Below, one piece after another: positions 7,707-11,509 of a stretch of 11,509 nt of DNA. The DNA comes from JADFSZ01 sp022560555 [NCBI: PVC group bacterium] (GTDB taxonomy: Bacteria; GCA-001730085; JADFSZ01). Position numbers and translations under genes: made by a program. The stretch covers positions 1 through 11,509 of the forward strand of contig JADFSZ010000038.1 in assembly GCA_022560555.1 (NCBI GenBank), in the 5' to 3' direction. Position 1 is the stretch's first letter, and the number at the start of each line of letters is the position of its first letter. The notes beneath the pieces were generated by a model, which worked only from the letters and a program-made list of their open reading frames with translations, was not told where the DNA came from and did no database searches.

Positions 7707-8959
7707 AGCCATCAATTCTTATTGTCGAAGACGAAAAAAACACCCGTGAAGGCTTAAAAACCGGCCTAGGGTCCCGGTATGATGTGCAGTTAGCCGAAGA
7801 CGCTAATGTCGCGCTTCAGAAACTCTCCAAAGATAATATTGATTTGGTTTTAACGGATTTGCGGATGCCGGGGATGGACGGACTTGAGCTTCTGAATAAA
7901 ATTCATGAGCGTTCCCCTGATCTTCCGGTTATTCTTTTAACAGCATATGGTTCGATTGAAACCGCGGTAGATGCCATGAAACAAGGTGCCTATGATTATG
8001 TTTCAAAACCGGTCAATCTAGATGAACTTGAATTGTTGATAGAAAGAGCGCTTTGTCAGCTGAATTTGGCAAAGGAGAACGCCTACCTTAAAAGCCAAAT
8101 CAAGCCGGGTGTAAAGTTCGCGGATATGATAGGGACCTCTCCTTTAATGCATGAAGTGTTTGAGAAAATACAGCAAGTGGCTTCCTCCAAAATTTCCATT
8201 TTGATAGAGGGGAAAAGCGGGACAGGCAAAGAGCTGGTTGCGCGGGCGATCCATACTTGCGGTTGTCGTAAGGATAATCCGTTTATTGCTGTCAATTGCG
8301 CCGCGCTTTCGGAGAGTTTGCTTGAGAGCGAGATATTTGGGCATGAAAAGGGTTCTTTTACGGGTGCTGTGGATCAAAAAAAGGGGCGTTTTGAACTTGC
8401 GGACGGAGGAACTATATTTTTAGATGAAATCACAGAGATAGATCCGAGAATTCAGGTTAAATTATTGAGGATTTTAGAAGAAAGTACGTTTGAGCGTGTG
8501 GGGGGAGTGAAAACACTTCACGTTGATGTTCGTGTGATTTGCGCGACGAATGTTGAGCTCAAGAAGGCTGTTGATCACGGACAATTTAGAGAGGATTTGT
8601 ATTATCGGATTCATGGTATGAAAATACTGCTTCCCGATCTGAAAGATCGCAGAGAGGATATCCCTATTTTAGCTCACCTGTTTCTTGAAGAATATTCAAA
8701 AACTCGATCCCGTAGGGAATTAGTGTTTTCCAAGGAGGTGGCGGAAGTCTTCCTAAAATACTCATGGCCGGGCAATGTGCGGGAATTACGTAATTGCGTT
8801 GAAAGCATGGTTCTTCTAACAAAGACAAATGAGATTAAGATGCATTGTCTTCCGGAGCACATTCGTGATGCTTTGGATTTGGATGAACAGCAGGCGACTG
8901 ATTTTCCATCGACATATAATTTGGGAAAAATCGAGAAGCATATGATCGAAAGGCCCTGA
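7703..8959 (+). pseudogene. NtrC-family sigma-54 response regulator, C-terminus lost by frameshift
   Basis: This is a two-component activator of sigma-54 promoters. The receiver domain (1-120) has the acidic pocket Glu9-Asp10, phosphorylation site Asp52, Thr80 and Lys102. The AAA+ domain (about 140-375) has Walker A GKSGTGKE at 170-177, the sigma-54-contacting loop as GSFTGA at 217-222 (canonically GAFTGA) and Walker B GTIFLDE ending at Glu242. The frame hits TGA at 8957-8959 after 418 residues, before the Fis-type helix-turn-helix that should follow. That domain is intact in another frame at 8953-9054. One extra G, making AGG-GCC-CTG near 8951, would restore a normal 450-residue protein, so this is a recent mutation or a sequencing or assembly error. 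The start is ATG 7703, overlapping the pgpA stop; a TTG at 7691 is less likely. No partner histidine kinase is present. Confidence 0.9.
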
Positions 8960-9054
8960 ACGAAACCAAAAACAACCGTACGAAGGCGGCCAAGCTTTTG
9001 GGCCTGAGTCGGCGCACTTTACATCGCAAGCTGCATGAATATGGGATAAGCTAA
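8953..9054 (+). pseudogene. Fis-type helix-turn-helix tail of the response regulator, out of frame
   Basis: Read from 8953, this segment gives 33 residues beginning ALNETKNNRTKAAKLLG, continuing LSRRTLHRKLHEYGIS, and ending at TAA 9052-9054. This is the classic Fis-family DNA-binding helix-turn-helix that ends NtrC-type activators (KAAKLLGLSRRTLHRKL). It follows directly from the last in-frame residues EKHMIER of the upstream frame once one base is restored. It has no start codon of its own in a sensible position and is not a separate gene. Its reading frame is free of decay, which argues that the break is very recent or is an error in the sequence. Confidence 0.88.
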
Positions 9055-9171
9055 TGAGAGAAAGTAGTAAATTATAAACGGGAATTGGTTAACAAAAAGA
9101 GAAAAAGAAGAAGCCAAGGAGCCAAAGGCAGGCGGTAAAATAAAAATAAGTACTTAAACGAACAGAAAAAC

Positions 9172-9735
9172 ATGAACTTTACGGATGAAGAGAAGAGAGA
9201 GATGCTGTCCATTGCCAGGAAAGCACTTGTTGCCTATGCTAAGGATCTCCGTCATGGGAAGACAAATCCGGAGCATAAACGATTGCAAGAAAAAAGAGCG
9301 GCTTTTGTAACAATAACAAAAGACGGGGCATTGAGGGGATGTATCGGGCATATTGAAGCACGACTTCCTTTGCACTTATGTGTAAGGGATATGGCGATTG
9401 CCGCCGGATTTAAAGATCTTCGATTTTCGAAAATTGAGTTAAACGAAATAGATAATATTGAGATTGAGATTTCGGTTTTGTCGTCACTTGTTCCTGTAAA
9501 GGGGCCTGAAGATATTATGATTGGCAGAGATGGCTTAAACATTATAAGGAAGCCGAGAAGCGGGCTTTTGCTTCCGCAGGTTTCAAAAAAATATCAATGG
9601 GATGCTAAGACGTTTTTAGAAGAAACATGTATCAAGGCCGGATTGAACGCAAATGACTGGAAAGAACCGGACACAAAAATATTCCGGTTTGAAGCGGACG
9701 TGTTTTCAGAAAAATCCTTGTTGAATAGCAAATGA
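9172..9735 (+). CDS. AMMECR1-domain protein (AmmeMemoRadiSam system protein A type)
   Basis: The 187-residue product is a single AMMECR1 domain. The family hallmark LRGCIG is at residues 54-59, with Cys57 and His60 beside it. Further family features are DLRFSKIELNEIDNIEIEISVLS in the middle (starting near 82) and the SGLLLPQVSKKYQWD region near 127. In many bacteria and archaea this domain occurs with a Memo-like protein and a radical-SAM protein, sometimes fused; neither partner is in this window. The biochemical role of the family is not settled, so no reaction is assigned. The ATG at 9172 fits the family N-terminus but has no ribosome-binding site. Upstream, 9055-9171 is a purine-rich gap in which I see no gene or reliable promoter. 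The heptose kinase follows 26 bases after the stop, so co-transcription is plausible. Confidence 0.9.
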   Translation: MNFTDEEKREMLSIARKALVAYAKDLRHGKTNPEHKRLQEKRAAFVTITKDGALRGCIGHIEARLPLHLCVRDMAIAAGFKDLRFSKIELNEIDNIEIEISVLSSLVPVKGPEDIMIGRDGLNIIRKPRSGLLLPQVSKKYQWDAKTFLEETCIKAGLNANDWKEPDTKIFRFEADVFSEKSLLNSK

Positions 9736-9748
9736 ACTATTAAAAATC

Positions 9749-9753
9749 GGAGG
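9749..9753 (+). promoter_or_regulatory. Strong ribosome-binding site setting a TTG start
   Basis: GGAGG lies eight bases before the TTG at 9762, ideal spacing, in the gap after the AMMECR1 gene. The next in-frame ATG is at 9783 and has no such site, so this element decides in favour of the TTG start of the heptose kinase. It is one of only two clear Shine-Dalgarno sequences in the window. Confidence 0.75.
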
Positions 9754-9761
9754 ATCAAATT

Positions 9762-10742
9762 TTGGATACTTACTTAAAAATCATGCGTAGAATCACTAAG
9801 GTGAAGGCGCTTGTCGTAGGTGACTTTATGCTTGATGAATATGTATGGGGGCAAGTAAGCCGTATTTCTCCCGAAGCCCCTGTTCCTGTCGTCAAAGTCC
9901 AGACAAAAACAAGCACACCCGGCGGGGCCGCGAATGTTGTGAACAATATTCGTTGTTTAGGAGCTAAAGTCTATGCGTGCGGAATTGTCGGTAGTGACAC
10001 GAACGGACGTGAGCTTGTTAAGCGGATGAAACATTCTCAAGTGGATACAAGCGGAATTATTAAAGATACAAGCCGGATTACCACAAAAAAAACGCGTATT
10101 ATGGCGCAAAAACATCAGATGCTCCGCATTGACAAAGAAGATTCAGCGCCCGTGAGTAAAAAGGTGTTTCAAAAAATGAAACAGGTTATTGCAAAAACGA
10201 TACGGAAAGTGGATTTTGTTATCATTGAAGATTACGGAAAAGGGGTTGTGACAAAAGAAATGGTGCTTTTTGTGAAGGGGGCGGCCCAAAAGGCAAAGAA
10301 ATTTGTGGCTGTTGATCCAAAGGAAAATCACTTTGAGTTTTATCGAGGAATAACATTGATCACCCCTAATGCCTATGAACTTGAGCAGGCGACTCGTATT
10401 GCAACAGCTGGTTCTAAGGGGGTGGAAGCGGCCGCAAAGCTTTTGCAGAAAAAGCTTAAGTGTCAACTGGTTCTTGTGACACAGGGTGAAAAGGGGATGA
10501 GCTTGTTTGGCAAGGGGCAGAAGCCATTGACCGTTCCTGCCATGGCCAGAGAGGTTTTTGATGTGTCAGGAGCCGGAGATACCGTAATTGCTGTTTTTTG
10601 TCTCGCTGTGGCTGCGGGGGCGGATGTGAAACGCGCGAGTCGTCTTGCAAATCTTGCGGCGGGCATTGTGGTTGGAAAGCTTGGTGTGGCCGTTGCCACC
10701 CGTCAGGAAATTCTTCATCGCCTGCATGAGATTGTTGAATGA
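9762..10742 (+). CDS. rfaE1: D-glycero-beta-D-manno-heptose-7-phosphate kinase (kinase-only)
   Basis: This PfkB-family kinase phosphorylates heptose-7-phosphate at C1 to give the 1,7-bisphosphate in the ADP-heptose pathway for the lipopolysaccharide inner core. The 326-residue product has the RfaE/HldE domain I pattern: VVGDFMLDEYVWG near the N-terminus (residues 18-30), ISPEAPVPVV at 35-44, TPGGAANV at 52-59, and the C-terminal DVSGAGDT with catalytic Asp273. E. coli HldE is about 477 residues because a nucleotidyltransferase domain follows; here the protein ends after the kinase, so the adenylyltransferase must be encoded elsewhere. Initiation is at TTG 9762, backed by the GGAGG at 9749-9753. 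The stop overlaps the kdsB start by four bases. Other PfkB sugar kinases are possible, but this N-terminal signature and the KdsB neighbour make the heptose kinase call strong. Confidence 0.92.
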   Translation: MDTYLKIMRRITKVKALVVGDFMLDEYVWGQVSRISPEAPVPVVKVQTKTSTPGGAANVVNNIRCLGAKVYACGIVGSDTNGRELVKRMKHSQVDTSGIIKDTSRITTKKTRIMAQKHQMLRIDKEDSAPVSKKVFQKMKQVIAKTIRKVDFVIIEDYGKGVVTKEMVLFVKGAAQKAKKFVAVDPKENHFEFYRGITLITPNAYELEQATRIATAGSKGVEAAAKLLQKKLKCQLVLVTQGEKGMSLFGKGQKPLTVPAMAREVFDVSGAGDTVIAVFCLAVAAGADVKRASRLANLAAGIVVGKLGVAVATRQEILHRLHEIVE

Positions 10743-11488
10743 TGACCGGCTTGATTGTGATTCCGGCCCGATTTGAGGCATCGCGCTTTTCCGGGAAGCT
10801 CCTTTCGGATCTTCACGGGAAGCCCGTTATTCAGCATGTTTATGAAAGAGCAAAATTGTGCAAGAACACACGTGTATTGATCGCGACCGACGATGAAAGG
10901 ATCCGAAAAGTGTCTCAATCGTTCGGAGCCGTTGTCAAGATGACAAGTTCAACTCATCAATCCGGAACCGAAAGAATCATTGAAGCGATCAAAGGAGAGA
11001 AAGAGGATCTGATTATTAATGTACAGGCCGATGAGCCTTTGATCCATCCGGGTGATCTTGATGATTTAATCCTGATGATGAAGGATAATCCTTCGGTTCT
11101 GATAGGGACGCTCGCGGTGCCCATTGCTAATAAAAAAGATTATGAAAATCCCCATATTGTTAAAGTTATTATGGATGAAGCCGATGTCGCTGTTTCGTTT
11201 TCAAGAAAACCCATTCCCGAAGACGCTTGGAATGATTACAAAAGTGAATTCGTGAAGCCTGTTTGGAAGCATGTCGGTGTGTATGCTTATCGAAGGGAGG
11301 TATTGGAGAAATGGAACACCATGCCTATAACAAAACTGGAAGAAGAAGAGAAACTTGAGCAGCTGCGAGCCTTGTCGTATGGTATCGAAATTAAAATCTT
11401 AAAAATTTCAAGAGATACAATCGGGATCGACACGCCGGAGGATTTAGATCTGGTGCGGGAATTTATAGCCAAGAAACAAAGAAGATGA
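10739..11488 (+). CDS. kdsB: 3-deoxy-manno-octulosonate cytidylyltransferase (CMP-KDO synthetase)
   Basis: KdsB activates KDO with CTP to CMP-KDO, the donor for attaching KDO to lipid A in the cytoplasm. The 249-residue product is complete and matches the usual family length. Visible motifs are IPARFEASRFSGK at 8-20 (nucleotide-binding loop), ATDD at 49-52, SGTERI at 75-80, NVQADEP at 94-100 with a metal-binding Asp98, FSRKPIP at 154-160, KHVGVYAY at 177-184, EKLEQLRAL at 204-212 and DTPEDL at 231-236. ATG 10739 overlaps the stop of the heptose kinase as ATGATGA; the next ATG at 10742 would remove just one residue. Pairing with a heptose kinase groups two inner-core lipopolysaccharide precursor genes and implies an outer membrane. 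Only 21 bases follow its stop before the window ends. Confidence 0.96.
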   Translation: MMTGLIVIPARFEASRFSGKLLSDLHGKPVIQHVYERAKLCKNTRVLIATDDERIRKVSQSFGAVVKMTSSTHQSGTERIIEAIKGEKEDLIINVQADEPLIHPGDLDDLILMMKDNPSVLIGTLAVPIANKKDYENPHIVKVIMDEADVAVSFSRKPIPEDAWNDYKSEFVKPVWKHVGVYAYRREVLEKWNTMPITKLEEEEKLEQLRALSYGIEIKILKISRDTIGIDTPEDLDLVREFIAKKQRR

Positions 11489-11509
11489 ACAGAAAATGAT
11501 AACAAAAGA

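Noticed and set aside
8951-8959. Programmed ribosomal frameshift in the response regulator
   Set aside because: The Fis tail needs a -1 shift, but the site is not a canonical X-XXY-YYZ slippery heptamer; the CCC-TGA context would favour +1, which leads to the wrong frame. A missing G is simpler.
9055-9171. Promoter or small gene in the gap before the AMMECR1 gene
   Set aside because: There is a TATAAA at 9073-9078 but no -35 partner at proper spacing, and no open frame with a start and ribosome-binding site; the near-duplicate GCCAAGG/GCCAAAGG is too short to call a repeat.
11496-11509. Possible start of a following gene (ATG ATA ACA AAA)
   Set aside because: Only four full codons are visible and there is no ribosome-binding site. 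A gene such as pyrG would be a plausible neighbour of kdsB, but the sequence here cannot support the call.

Overview
This window is a tightly packed stretch of bacterial housekeeping genes, all on the + strand. Many junctions overlap by a few bases (ftsK/rodZ-like, pgsA/pgpA, pgpA/response regulator, heptose kinase/kdsB), so much of it probably forms one or a few operons. A heptose-phosphate kinase next to CMP-KDO synthetase implies lipopolysaccharide, so the host is most likely a diderm (Gram-negative) bacterium. Gene content, gene order and heptad-periodic intergenic repeats resemble uncultured lineages such as Omnitrophota or Elusimicrobiota. That placement is inference and would need a phylogeny to settle.

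Layout. 2-817: C-terminal part of polynucleotide phosphorylase (pnp), cut by the window edge. 848-1291: dUTPase (dut). 1292-1418: a gene-free gap holding an inverted array of 7-bp repeats that runs up to the next start codon. 1419-2186: undecaprenyl-diphosphate phosphatase (uppP). 2229-4586: FtsK DNA translocase. 4576-5283: a membrane protein with a RodZ-type C-terminal domain but no N-terminal helix-turn-helix. 5285-6619: RimO. 6640-6674: a second, weaker heptad-periodic stretch. 6679-7257 and 7254-7706: PgsA and PgpA, consecutive steps of phosphatidylglycerol synthesis. 7703-8959: an NtrC-type sigma-54 response regulator whose Fis-type DNA-binding domain lies in another frame (8953-9054) after an apparent one-base loss. 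9172-9735: a stand-alone AMMECR1-domain protein. 9762-10742: a kinase-only heptose-7-phosphate kinase starting at TTG. 10739-11488: KdsB.

Together the central genes serve envelope growth and division: lipid-carrier recycling (UppP), chromosome clearance at the septum (FtsK), shape (RodZ-like), phosphatidylglycerol supply (PgsA, PgpA) and lipopolysaccharide inner-core precursors (heptose kinase, KdsB). RNA turnover, nucleotide-pool and ribosome-modification genes are mixed in. I see no phage, insertion sequence, CRISPR array, tRNA or rRNA, and no convincing previously undescribed system. The points most worth a second look are the heptad repeats abutting start codons, the frameshifted regulator, and the RodZ-like protein without its usual N-terminal domain.
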